The position numbers were made by a program, and so were the translations under genes. Under the pieces are notes generated by a model that was not told where the DNA came from, searched no databases, and saw only the letters and a list, made by a program, of their open reading frames with translations. Below are positions 42,259-50,506 of a stretch of DNA of 64,000 bases, piece after piece. Position 1 is the stretch's first letter, and each line of letters begins with the position of its first letter. The stretch comes from Sporosarcina koreensis (GTDB lineage: Bacteria > Bacillota > Bacilli > Bacillales_A > Planococcaceae): assembly GCF_000826145.2 (NCBI RefSeq), contig NZ_LN651333.1, positions 62,001-126,000 on the forward strand, read 5' to 3'.

Positions 42259-42715
42259 CTTGAGCGGTTCGGCGGTCGCTTGAGCGGTTCTCTGGCTGCT
42301 TGAGCGCTTCTCTGTTTGCTTGATCGTTTCACTGACTGCTTGAGCGGTTCCCCATTTGCTTGAGCGGATCGGCAGCTGACTTGATCGTTCCGTCACCTTG
42401 CTTGAGCGCTTCTGGTACCGTTTGAGCGCGGGCACGGTTCCGGCAGAAAAGCGCAGCGCAGCGAGCAGACCAATCATCTTTTGGTCTTGATTGCAGAAGT
42501 GCATGAAGCGCGGCATGCTGAGAGGGTCGGCGATGGTCTCCAGCCGCGGAAATTGAGCGGTCGGCGGGCGGAATTGATCGCTTCGCCAGTGGAATTGATC
42601 GCTTACCCGGTAGAATTGATCGCTTCGCCGCCACAATTGATCGCTCCGCCAGCCGAATTGATCACTTCCCCAGCACTATTGAGCGCTCCGCCAGCCGAAT
42701 AGAGCGGTCAGCGCT
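42259..42715. repeat. Periodic TTGA(G/T)CG array, two blocks around a core
   Basis: Seventeen degenerate units carrying TTGAGCG or TTGATCG (last units diverged). Block A (42259-42430) has nine units at 20-21-nt spacing, block B (42551-42715) eight units at exactly 21 nt. A 120-nt non-repeat segment (42431-42550) lies between. Between the fixed cores the sequence varies freely. The tract fills the intergenic gap between the converging ykoC and yfhO genes and holds no credible gene, though some frames stay open. Confidence 0.85.
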
Positions 42716-42737
42716 GCACAACACCTCCCCGTACATC

Positions 42738-42768
42738 AAAAAACCCGCATCCTCACTGAGGATACGGG
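42738..42768 (-). terminator. Terminator of the csbB-gtrA-yfhO operon
   Basis: On the minus strand CCCGTATCCTC pairs with GAGGATGCGGG and is followed by six Ts. Confidence 0.9.
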
Positions 42769-45365
42769 CGCTTGCGCCGGCTGCGCAGCCAGAGCAGCAG
42801 CAGGGCGGCGGCTGTCAATCCGGCGGCCGCTGCGGACAGCCGGAAATATGGCGGATAATAGGTCAATTCAATCGTATTCTTCCCCGGCTCGATCGGAATG
42901 CCGGTGAATGCATAATTCGCTTTCAGCAGGTCGGTCCGCTTCCCGTTGACGCGGGCCTGCCAGCCTTTTTCATAGGGGACCGGCATGACGGCATACCGAT
43001 CACCTGCCGGGTTGTCAAGTTCCGCATGAAGGCGGCCGCCCTCCCAGTCGACTGCGGGTGCCGGAACGTCTGCACTCCGCTGTTCCGCCTGTTCCAAGGC
43101 TGAATAATCTTCCGCATACAAGGCGAGATTGCGGAGCGTGTACGTCCCTTCCGGCACCCGGATTCGGATGACTTCGTCGGACGGGATGCGGATGGTCAGG
43201 TCATGGATGCGGGTCCGGTAGATCGAATCCGCCCGTTTGCGGGTCGTCCGGTAGTCGTTCACCGTCAGCGGATATCCCCTGTCCGCCGTCGTCCGTTTCA
43301 GTCGGAACGAGACGTACGTATCCTCTTTCAGAAGCGCCCGGTCACTGATATGCAGATCAAGGCCCCCTGTTTTGCCTGTTACGGTGAGCGTCCCATCCGT
43401 ATACTCCGCATGGACAGGTTCGATCTCCGCGTGGCTGATCAGGTTCTCTGCAGCCGGAGCCGGTTCGGATGATATTTCTTGATCCAGCACGATCCCTGAC
43501 AGCATGGCGTGTTCCCGTGCGATCGCCGGGGAATCGGCCAGTTCCTGTTCCGTGTAGACGCTGTCCGCCGTGCGGATGAACGGCAGCCGGTGTCCGCTTT
43601 TGTAGGCTGTATAGGCACCGCGGCTGTCGGTTTCCTTAAAATCATACGGCACAGGATTGCCATCTTCCGTCCGTACCGCATAGACGCCAATCACCAGGCT
43701 GTACAAGTTGGCCCGGCCACCGAGCCCCGCATAGCGGCTCACACTTTCCCGTCCCATATCGATGGACAGGTCATTCCAATAGAAATCGAGGAGTTCCCGG
43801 TTCAGCAGGCTGGAATAGATGCTCATCCCGAGGAAATCCTGGACGATCGGGGTGTTGTTGCGTGTGCCGATCATCCAGTCGAAACGGGCGAGCGGATCCC
43901 GATCCGCTTCGGCCAGTTCATGGATCATCCCGCGCACGGGTTCCAGGTCGTACGCAGCGCTAGTAAAGAACGATTTCGGGATCCCTTCCCCTTTCACCTG
44001 ATCGACAGCTGGTTTGTCCTGCGTCAGTTTCTCCTGCTGGAACAGGTTCACCGTGATCAGGGACACGGCAATCACGCCTAGATAGAGGGCGATGTCCCAA
44101 TGTTTGAAATAGCGGATGGCCGCCAGCAGCACGAGTGCGCAGATGACCGCCATCACGGTGATCATACTGTCGGCATACAGACTCGGTTTCCCGGGGATGT
44201 CCAGTTTCGTGAATATGTAATACAGACCCGCCGTGCCGATGACGGCCATCACTGCATCAGTCAGCCGGACCTTCCTCCAATTCTGCAGAGCCCAGGCGGC
44301 CGTGCCGCCCGCGGTCAGCATGAGCATATGCTCCCATCTATATTGGGGCGCGGACAGTCCATTGAACAAACTTCCAGCTGCCGGGCTCATATGAAGGACC
44401 GCGAAGAAAACAGTCAGGACCGCAAACAGCCGGAACCGTCTGTCTTTGTACAGCGGCACCAGCAGCAAGGCGATGATCAGGAATGCCGGCAGCACGATGA
44501 TACGCCCGTCTGCCAGAAAGTTCTCCTGGATTTCGAACAGCGGAATCTCCCCTTCGAACGGAGGCCGCAAGTTATTGAGGTAGCCGTAGACCGCCGGTAG
44601 GAAGAACGGCGCGCTCAGCAAAGCCCCTGCAACCCCTCCGCCGGCAAACTGGAGAATCTGCCGTTTCTTCTTCACTTCCTCTTCCGCAATCGGCAGGAGC
44701 CAGCGGAACACGATGTAGATGAAGGTCAGAAGGAAATTGATGTAGGCGAAATAGAAATTATCGGCCATCGACAGCGCGACCGCCACGATGAACACCGCCG
44801 GTTTCCCGGCGCGCATGATCCGTTCCGCCCCCATCAGCAGCAGCGGAAGGAACAGCATGGCGTCCGCGAAGAACTCCCAGTAGACGACGTGCCGGAAATA
44901 CAGGATGCTGATGCTGTACAGCACAGCCCCGAGATACGCGTAAGGCGCCTTCAGGCCGATCATCCTGAAGTATGCTGCTGCGAGCAGCTGGATCACCGTC
45001 AGGCGGATGATACTGACGAATACCGTCACATCCGCCCAGTATGTCAGCGATGGCTGCACAGCGCCGATCCAGTCGAGACACACGGTGACCGCTGCCGTCA
45101 GCAGAAAGACGGCGGATGTCGAGAAGTAGTAGCCGAGCTGGGAGAACGTGCCCCCGCCGAAACCGAACCGCTCCGAATAGAAGTAGCTGCCGTCTTTCAT
45201 CGCCTCATACAGGAAATGCTTGAACGGCACCATCTGGGACAATCCGTCGTTCGGACCGAGCAGATACCGGTCATGCAGCCACTCGGAAAGCATGAAGGCG
45301 TGGGCACCGATCGAAACCAGCAAGCTGACGGCCGCAAGCAGGAACCAGGTTGTCTTTCCCCTCAT
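42753..45365 (-). CDS. YfhO-like membrane glycosyltransferase
   Basis: 870 residues: about twelve to thirteen helices in the N-terminal half, then a large extracytoplasmic domain (about 450-840) and a last helix near 845, ending in a basic tail. LGPNDGLSQMVPFKHFLYEA at the start matches the YfhO family (GT-C-type fold). In Bacillus, YfhO adds sugars from an undecaprenyl carrier to lipoteichoic acid outside the cell. Third gene of the csbB-gtrA-yfhO operon, overlapping gtrA by 4 nt. Confidence 0.9.
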   Translation of the reverse strand: MRGKTTWFLLAAVSLLVSIGAHAFMLSEWLHDRYLLGPNDGLSQMVPFKHFLYEAMKDGSYFYSERFGFGGGTFSQLGYYFSTSAVFLLTAAVTVCLDWIGAVQPSLTYWADVTVFVSIIRLTVIQLLAAAYFRMIGLKAPYAYLGAVLYSISILYFRHVVYWEFFADAMLFLPLLLMGAERIMRAGKPAVFIVAVALSMADNFYFAYINFLLTFIYIVFRWLLPIAEEEVKKKRQILQFAGGGVAGALLSAPFFLPAVYGYLNNLRPPFEGEIPLFEIQENFLADGRIIVLPAFLIIALLLVPLYKDRRFRLFAVLTVFFAVLHMSPAAGSLFNGLSAPQYRWEHMLMLTAGGTAAWALQNWRKVRLTDAVMAVIGTAGLYYIFTKLDIPGKPSLYADSMITVMAVICALVLLAAIRYFKHWDIALYLGVIAVSLITVNLFQQEKLTQDKPAVDQVKGEGIPKSFFTSAAYDLEPVRGMIHELAEADRDPLARFDWMIGTRNNTPIVQDFLGMSIYSSLLNRELLDFYWNDLSIDMGRESVSRYAGLGGRANLYSLVIGVYAVRTEDGNPVPYDFKETDSRGAYTAYKSGHRLPFIRTADSVYTEQELADSPAIAREHAMLSGIVLDQEISSEPAPAAENLISHAEIEPVHAEYTDGTLTVTGKTGGLDLHISDRALLKEDTYVSFRLKRTTADRGYPLTVNDYRTTRKRADSIYRTRIHDLTIRIPSDEVIRIRVPEGTYTLRNLALYAEDYSALEQAEQRSADVPAPAVDWEGGRLHAELDNPAGDRYAVMPVPYEKGWQARVNGKRTDLLKANYAFTGIPIEPGKNTIELTYYPPYFRLSAAAAGLTAAALLLLWLRSRRKRPYPQ

Positions 45366-45742
45366 GCCGCTTTCAGCACCTTTCCCGTGACGACGAATGT
45401 GACCGGCACCGTGATGATCAAGGCGGCGAGCGGCGCAATGGTGCTGCTCATCCCGAGCCCGTCCACCAGCAGATACAGCAGCACTGCAGTCACGACGATA
45501 TTGACGAGCTGGGTGACCGGATAGATCAGGAACTTTTTCAAGGTCGGTTTCACTTTATAGGTCACGTAACTGTTCAGGAAGAACGATATGACCATGCTCA
45601 GGAAAACGGCTCCGAAATGCGCAATCATGTACGCAAGTCCGAGCCCTTTCAGTCCAAGCAGATAGAACGCATAATACGTTGCGGTGTTGATGACGCCCAC
45701 CACAGCGAATGAGATGAATTCACGAACTTCGAATTTTGGCAT
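45362..45742 (-). CDS. GtrA-like flippase
   Basis: 126 residues, four helices, with the GtrA pattern REFISFAVVGVINTATYYAFY at the start. GtrA proteins help move a lipid-linked sugar across the membrane. The gene overlaps csbB by 23 nt and yfhO by 4 nt, so the three proteins are made together. Confidence 0.9.
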   Translation of the reverse strand: MPKFEVREFISFAVVGVINTATYYAFYLLGLKGLGLAYMIAHFGAVFLSMVISFFLNSYVTYKVKPTLKKFLIYPVTQLVNIVVTAVLLYLLVDGLGMSSTIAPLAALIITVPVTFVVTGKVLKAA

Positions 45743-46691
45743 GGGACAACGGTTTTCCTTTCACTTCGGCGCTTGTCCGGCGGATGAGATAATGCGGACG
45801 TTTCTTCGTTTCATTGTAGATCCTGCCGACGTACTCCCCGATGATGCCGAGAGACAGCAGCTGGACCCCGCCGAGGAACAGCACAGCGGAAATGATCGTG
45901 AAGTACCCCGGTACATCGACGCCGTGCCGCATGATATCGATCAGGGTCACGGCAATATAGGCGATGGCCAGGAACAGGCTGACGAGACCCGCATAGAAAC
46001 AGAGACGCAGCGGTTTCGTATTGAAGGAGACCACGCCGTCCACTGCATAGTTGAGGAGCTGCTTGAACGACCATTTCGTTTCGCCATGCTGGCGTGTCAC
46101 ATTGTCATAGCAGATCGTTTTCTGTTCAAGGCCGATCCAGGAATAGAGCCCTTTCGAAAAGCGGTTGCCCTCACTGAGCTGCAGAAGCGAGTCGACAGCC
46201 CGGCGGCTGAGCAGACGGAAATCCCCTTCCCCGTCCCGCAGCTCGACGTCGACCGCCTTGTTGACGCCCCAATAATACATTCTTGAAAGCGCCGACCGCA
46301 GCTTCGCGTCGCCCTTCCGGTTGCGCTTCGCAACGACCTGGTCATACCCTTCTTCGTAGCCTCGGATCAGCTTCGGAATGAGGTCGGGCGGATGCTGGAG
46401 GTCCCCATCCATCAGGATGACGGCATCCCCTTTCGCATATTCAAGACCCGCGAGGATTGCAGCCTCTTTCCCGAAGTTCCGGGTGAACGAGATATATTCC
46501 ACTTCAGGATGCTGAAGGACGGCATCCCGGATTTCATCCATCGTACCGTCGCTGCTTCCATCATCGACGAAAATAATTTCATAGAGGTTCCGGGAAAAGG
46601 TCATCGTGCGGCTGAGCGCTTCGATCATCGGCTGTATGTTTCCCTCTTCGTTGTAGGACGGGATCACGAATGAAATCAACAGATTTTTCAC
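45720..46691 (-). CDS. csbB: CsbB-like polyprenyl-phosphate glycosyltransferase
   Basis: 323 residues from GTG 46691 (AGGTG upstream). A GT2 catalytic domain (about 1-225) with FVIPSYNEEGN, FVDDGSSD, LMDGDLQHPP (DxD-type metal site) and ELRDGEGDFRLLSRR, then two C-terminal helices (about 230-300). Such enzymes load a sugar, GlcNAc in Bacillus CsbB, on undecaprenyl phosphate inside the cell; GtrA flips it and YfhO uses it. Confidence 0.9.
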   Translation of the reverse strand: MKNLLISFVIPSYNEEGNIQPMIEALSRTMTFSRNLYEIIFVDDGSSDGTMDEIRDAVLQHPEVEYISFTRNFGKEAAILAGLEYAKGDAVILMDGDLQHPPDLIPKLIRGYEEGYDQVVAKRNRKGDAKLRSALSRMYYWGVNKAVDVELRDGEGDFRLLSRRAVDSLLQLSEGNRFSKGLYSWIGLEQKTICYDNVTRQHGETKWSFKQLLNYAVDGVVSFNTKPLRLCFYAGLVSLFLAIAYIAVTLIDIMRHGVDVPGYFTIISAVLFLGGVQLLSLGIIGEYVGRIYNETKKRPHYLIRRTSAEVKGKPLSHAKIRSS

Positions 46692-46932
46692 TCCGCGCAC
46701 CTGCTTTCTGTAAAGTAGACATATAGTATCCACTCTATTACCCTGTTTCACAGAAAACATTCCCGTTGTTCCATTAAACATGCATTCCGACAATTCGGAC
46801 ACATATCGGTTCCCTTCACCTCCGCGTCCATCCCGAATGGACGATCAATTCCGTCTTTTCCCTGCAAGGTTGTCACACTTTGCGGCAAAGCGCATACTGA
46901 ACACTGTATATCTAAAGACAGGAGCCTGACAA

Positions 46933-48045
46933 ATGACCACATTATCCGAACGCATCGCGACAGATCCCTGGGAAGCCTATCTCGATGTGGACCAGCACGG
47001 GCACCAAGTGCTCTCTTCCATTGAATTCACAACCACGTACCTATGCAACATGCGCTGCGAGCACTGTGCCGTCGGCTATATGCTGCAGCCGAAAGACCCG
47101 GATGCACTGCCCGTGGAGCTGCTGATCCGCAGGCTCGAGGAGATCCCGCATCTGCGGACGATCAGCCTGACAGGCGGTGAGCCGATGTTCTCGAAACGAT
47201 CCGTTGAGCAGGTCGTCCTCCCGCTGTTGAAATATGCCCATGAAAGAGGTATCCGCACCCAGCTCAACTCCAACTTGACGATGCCCCTCGACCGCTACGA
47301 AGCGATCGCCCCCTACCTCGACGTTCTCCACATCTCCCACAACTGGGGAACCGTCGAAGACTTCGCCGAAGGCGGCTTCGCCAATATGGAGCGCCAGCCG
47401 TCATTCGACCGGAAAGCGGGACAGTTCGAGCGGCTCATCGCCAACAGCCGGGCGCTTGCCGATCTCGGCGTCATGGTGTCGGCGGAAACGATGCTCAACC
47501 GCCGCACCCTGCCCCACCTGCAGAAGATCCACGAGCAGGTCGTGCAGGAGATGAAGTGTGCCCGGCACGAAATCCATCCGATGTATCCGAGCGACTTCGC
47601 CTCCGATCTGGACGTCCTGTCGCTGGATGAGACGCGCGGTGCGATCCGTGATCTCCTACGCTTCCGGGATCCCGGAACATGGATGCTATTCGGAACGCTG
47701 CCGTTCTACGCCTGCAGCCCCGACCCCGACGATCAGGAGCTGTTGATGCAGCTGCGGCAGAGCCCGAATGTGTCGATGCGGAACGATCCGGACGGACGCT
47801 CACGGCTGAACGTCAACATCTTCACAGGCGATGTCATCGTGACGGACTTCGGCGACGTCCCGCCACTCGGCAATATCCAGACCGGTTCGCTGCCGGATAT
47901 GTACAGCGATTGGCAGGCGCACCCCTTATCGAAATCGGTCAGCTGCCATTGCCCTGCAGTCCGCTGCCTCGGGCCGAACCTGCTCGTCAAAAATGCGTAT
48001 TACGAAGAAGCCGACTTTACGAACCGGAAAGCCGTTCTGCTATAA
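46933..48045 (+). CDS. yfkAB: YfkAB-type radical SAM protein
   Basis: 370 residues. The radical SAM cluster motif CNMRCEHC (C38, C42, C45) lies early, followed by SLTGGEP. The C-terminus has an extra CHCPAVRCLGPN cluster motif; YfkAB proteins carry such a second cysteine set. It resembles the fused form of Bacillus YfkA and YfkB. The reaction is unknown. Followed 35 nt later by guanine deaminase. Confidence 0.88.
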   Translation: MTTLSERIATDPWEAYLDVDQHGHQVLSSIEFTTTYLCNMRCEHCAVGYMLQPKDPDALPVELLIRRLEEIPHLRTISLTGGEPMFSKRSVEQVVLPLLKYAHERGIRTQLNSNLTMPLDRYEAIAPYLDVLHISHNWGTVEDFAEGGFANMERQPSFDRKAGQFERLIANSRALADLGVMVSAETMLNRRTLPHLQKIHEQVVQEMKCARHEIHPMYPSDFASDLDVLSLDETRGAIRDLLRFRDPGTWMLFGTLPFYACSPDPDDQELLMQLRQSPNVSMRNDPDGRSRLNVNIFTGDVIVTDFGDVPPLGNIQTGSLPDMYSDWQAHPLSKSVSCHCPAVRCLGPNLLVKNAYYEEADFTNRKAVLL

Positions 48046-48080
48046 TGGCATCAAAAACTACAAACCGAGGAGGAAGCAGT

Positions 48081-49451
48081 GTGAACTATGCCAGCGTATT
48101 CCAGGCCACCGCATTCACAAGCCGTACCAAACAGGAGGTGGACATTCTCCAAAACTGCCTGTTCTGTGTGGACGGCCAAGGCATCATCGCCGATATCGTG
48201 CACCCCGGTGAGGACGCGTATGAACAGGTGCGGGAAGAGGCCGGATCAGCCGGACGCCTGACGGTGATCCCGGAGTGCAGCTATCTGCTGCCCGGCTTCG
48301 TCGACCTGCACTGTCATGCCCCCCAATGGGCACAGGCGGGCACCGCACTCGATATCCCTCTCCACGACTGGCTGAACACCTATACGTTCCCATGCGAAGC
48401 GAAATTCAGCGATCTCAGCTACGCCGATACCGTCTACTCTGACGCAGTCAGCACACTGCTCGCGAACGGGACGACGACGGCCCTCTACTTTGCGACCGTC
48501 CATAAGGAAGCGAGCGTACGCCTGGCGGAAATCTGTGCAGACCGCGGTCAGCGCGGGCTGGTCGGCAAAGTCGTCATGGATCTCCAAGAGGAATGTCCGG
48601 AGTTCTATCGTGATGAAAATACTGAGACCGCCCTGCAGGATACCGAAGAGTTCATCCAACGCGTTCAAGAGATCGGACAGCGAACCAAGCAGGGGGTCTA
48701 CCCCGTAATCACCCCAAGGTTCGTGCCGACCTGCACGGACAGTGTCCTGGAAGGCCTCGGGAAACTCGCCGCCAAATACGATACACATGTGCAGTCACAC
48801 TGCAGTGAAAGCGACTGGGCGCATGATCACGTGCGGGAGCGTTTCGGAGAGAACGATGCCTTCGTGCTGAACAGTTTCGGCCTGCTGCGGGACAAGTCCG
48901 TCATGGCCCACTGCAACTTCCTCGCCGATGAGGATGCGGCCCTGTTCGCAAAGACCGGCACGGCGATCGGCCACTGCCCGGTGTCCAATGCGTATTTCGC
49001 GAACAGCGTCATCCCGATCCGCCGGTTCATGGGCATGGGGGTGGATATCGGACTCGGTTCGGATATTTCCGGAGGCTTTTCGCCGAGCCTGTTCGACAAT
49101 GCCCGCCAGGCCGTCATGTCGTCGAGGATGCTCGAAGACGGGGTCGATCCGCGGACTCCGTCAGATGAGCGCGGCACCCCGGATTCCCGTATCACCATCT
49201 CAGAAGCCTTCTACCTCGCGACAGCGGGCGGCGGTGAAAGTCTCAGTCTGCCGGTAGGACGGCTTGAAACAGGCTATGCTTGGGATGTGCAGCGGATCGA
49301 CCCTTCCCTGCATTCCGCCCGGCTGCCGCTCTACGACCGGGACGAGCCGCTGATCGATGTGTTCCAGAAGATGATGTACCTCGTGCGTCCGGAGCACATC
49401 CGACAGGTCTGGGTCCAGGGAGAGTTGGTCCACTCCAGATTGATGGATTGA
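48081..49451 (+). CDS. guaD: Guanine deaminase, amidohydrolase type
   Basis: 456 residues from GTG 48081, with GAGGAGG upstream. The metal site HxH is in PGFVDLHCHAPQWAQAG (H77, H79), with further ligands in VQSHCSESDW and SVMAHCNFL and the Asp in GLGSDISGG. The PQWAQAG segment after HxH is typical of guanine deaminases of this type. It converts guanine to xanthine. Unlike the small cytidine-deaminase-fold GuaD of Bacillus. Confidence 0.9.
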   Translation: MNYASVFQATAFTSRTKQEVDILQNCLFCVDGQGIIADIVHPGEDAYEQVREEAGSAGRLTVIPECSYLLPGFVDLHCHAPQWAQAGTALDIPLHDWLNTYTFPCEAKFSDLSYADTVYSDAVSTLLANGTTTALYFATVHKEASVRLAEICADRGQRGLVGKVVMDLQEECPEFYRDENTETALQDTEEFIQRVQEIGQRTKQGVYPVITPRFVPTCTDSVLEGLGKLAAKYDTHVQSHCSESDWAHDHVRERFGENDAFVLNSFGLLRDKSVMAHCNFLADEDAALFAKTGTAIGHCPVSNAYFANSVIPIRRFMGMGVDIGLGSDISGGFSPSLFDNARQAVMSSRMLEDGVDPRTPSDERGTPDSRITISEAFYLATAGGGESLSLPVGRLETGYAWDVQRIDPSLHSARLPLYDRDEPLIDVFQKMMYLVRPEHIRQVWVQGELVHSRLMD

Positions 49452-49518
49452 AAATAAAATCACTGCTATTCCTTTCTTCGAGATTATTTAAACACATAGA
49501 GGGTATGGTGCTTATAGT

Positions 49519-49582
49519 AGCCAGCCCTTGCTTGCCGGATGCCTGAATTTCATCATGCATAGCGCACTCAGGGCTGGCTTCT
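49519..49582 (+). terminator. Possible terminator after guanine deaminase
   Basis: AGCCAGCCCT and AGGGCTGGCT form a 10-bp stem with a long loop, followed by a T-rich stretch. The loop is longer than usual. Confidence 0.5.
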
Positions 49583-49643
49583 TTGTATTTTTCTTATACT
49601 TACAGGTAAGACTGACAGCACATCAGGTAAAGGAGGAATCGTG

Positions 49644-50495
49644 ATGGCGGAAACGGAAAGACCGAAGACCCCGCAAGCCAAGGACGAAAGCCGGCGGAAA
49701 TTCCTGAAGAATTCCGGTCTCGTGGCAGGAGGACTGATCGGCGGCGGGCTTCTCGGCAGCCTGGTCACGAGCCAGGTGAAAAAGCCTGCAGATACCGGAA
49801 ACAAGGACACGGCAGCCAAAGATGACAACCATGATATGGATGCCCGGACGTTCTTCAGCAGGACGGACGATTTCGAAACATTGTCCGCAGCGACGGAACG
49901 GCTGTATCCGAAAGACAAGAACGGCCCGGGGGCCATCGAACTGAGCGTCCCGTATTTCATCGACCGGCAGCTCGCGGGCGATTGGGGTTCGAATGCACAC
50001 GCCTACATGAAAGGCCCCTTCCCGCAAAATCAGGAAGCCGCCTATTATGAAGACCTGGACCGCAACCAGAAGAACCAAGGGCCGAACGCCGATACCCAAA
50101 CGGCAGCACCGACCCCCCGCTATCAGACCCGCATGAACCGCGGTGAAATCTTCCGGGAGGGTATCAAGACCATGCAGGATCAGGCTTCCTCGAAACACGA
50201 CAAGAAATTCGCGGAGCTCGAGGGGGAACAGATGGATGCCATCCTCACCGATCTGGAGGAAGGGAAGATCCGCATGAACGGTATCCACTCCACCGCGTTC
50301 TTCAACCTGCTGCTGCAGACGACGATCGAAGGCGCCTACGCCGACCCGGTCTATGGGGGCAACCGCAATATGGCAGGATGGAAGATGAAAGAGTATCCGG
50401 GACCGCGCATGGGGTATCTCGGACAGATCGAGGATGAAGAATTCGCGGTCATGAAGCAGGAAAGCCTGCGCGATTACCAGGACATGTGGGGATAG
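49644..50495 (+). CDS. Gluconate 2-dehydrogenase-type subunit 3, Tat-exported
   Basis: 283 residues from ATG 49644 (AAGGAGG upstream). A Tat signal is clear: twin Arg at 17-18 (SRRKFLKN) before a hydrophobic GLVAGGLIGGGLLGSLV. The mature part resembles the small subunit of membrane-linked gluconate/GMC dehydrogenases (TLSAATERLYPKD, GIHSTAFFNLLL, GYLGQ). It is thought to escort the flavoprotein, which lacks its own signal, across the membrane. The flavoprotein gene begins 12 nt later. Confidence 0.88.
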   Translation: MAETERPKTPQAKDESRRKFLKNSGLVAGGLIGGGLLGSLVTSQVKKPADTGNKDTAAKDDNHDMDARTFFSRTDDFETLSAATERLYPKDKNGPGAIELSVPYFIDRQLAGDWGSNAHAYMKGPFPQNQEAAYYEDLDRNQKNQGPNADTQTAAPTPRYQTRMNRGEIFREGIKTMQDQASSKHDKKFAELEGEQMDAILTDLEEGKIRMNGIHSTAFFNLLLQTTIEGAYADPVYGGNRNMAGWKMKEYPGPRMGYLGQIEDEEFAVMKQESLRDYQDMWG

Positions 50496-50506
50496 GAGGA
50501 ATATAA

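Noticed and set aside
42481..42702. Plus-strand protein with ELIASPV-type heptads
   Set aside because: The frame exists only because block B has a 21-nt period; the equally open minus-strand frames, lack of a ribosome site and 20-nt steps in block A argue against a gene.
42259..42715. CRISPR array
   Set aside because: Repeated part is only 7-9 nt with 12-14-nt variable stretches; CRISPR repeats are about 24-37 nt with similar spacers, and no cas gene is present. The same holds for 57657-57810 and 59398-59774.
46692..46760. Sigma-B-like promoter (GGGTAA) before csbB
   Set aside because: GGGTAA has no -35 (GTTTAA-like) at the right spacing, so it cannot be supported.
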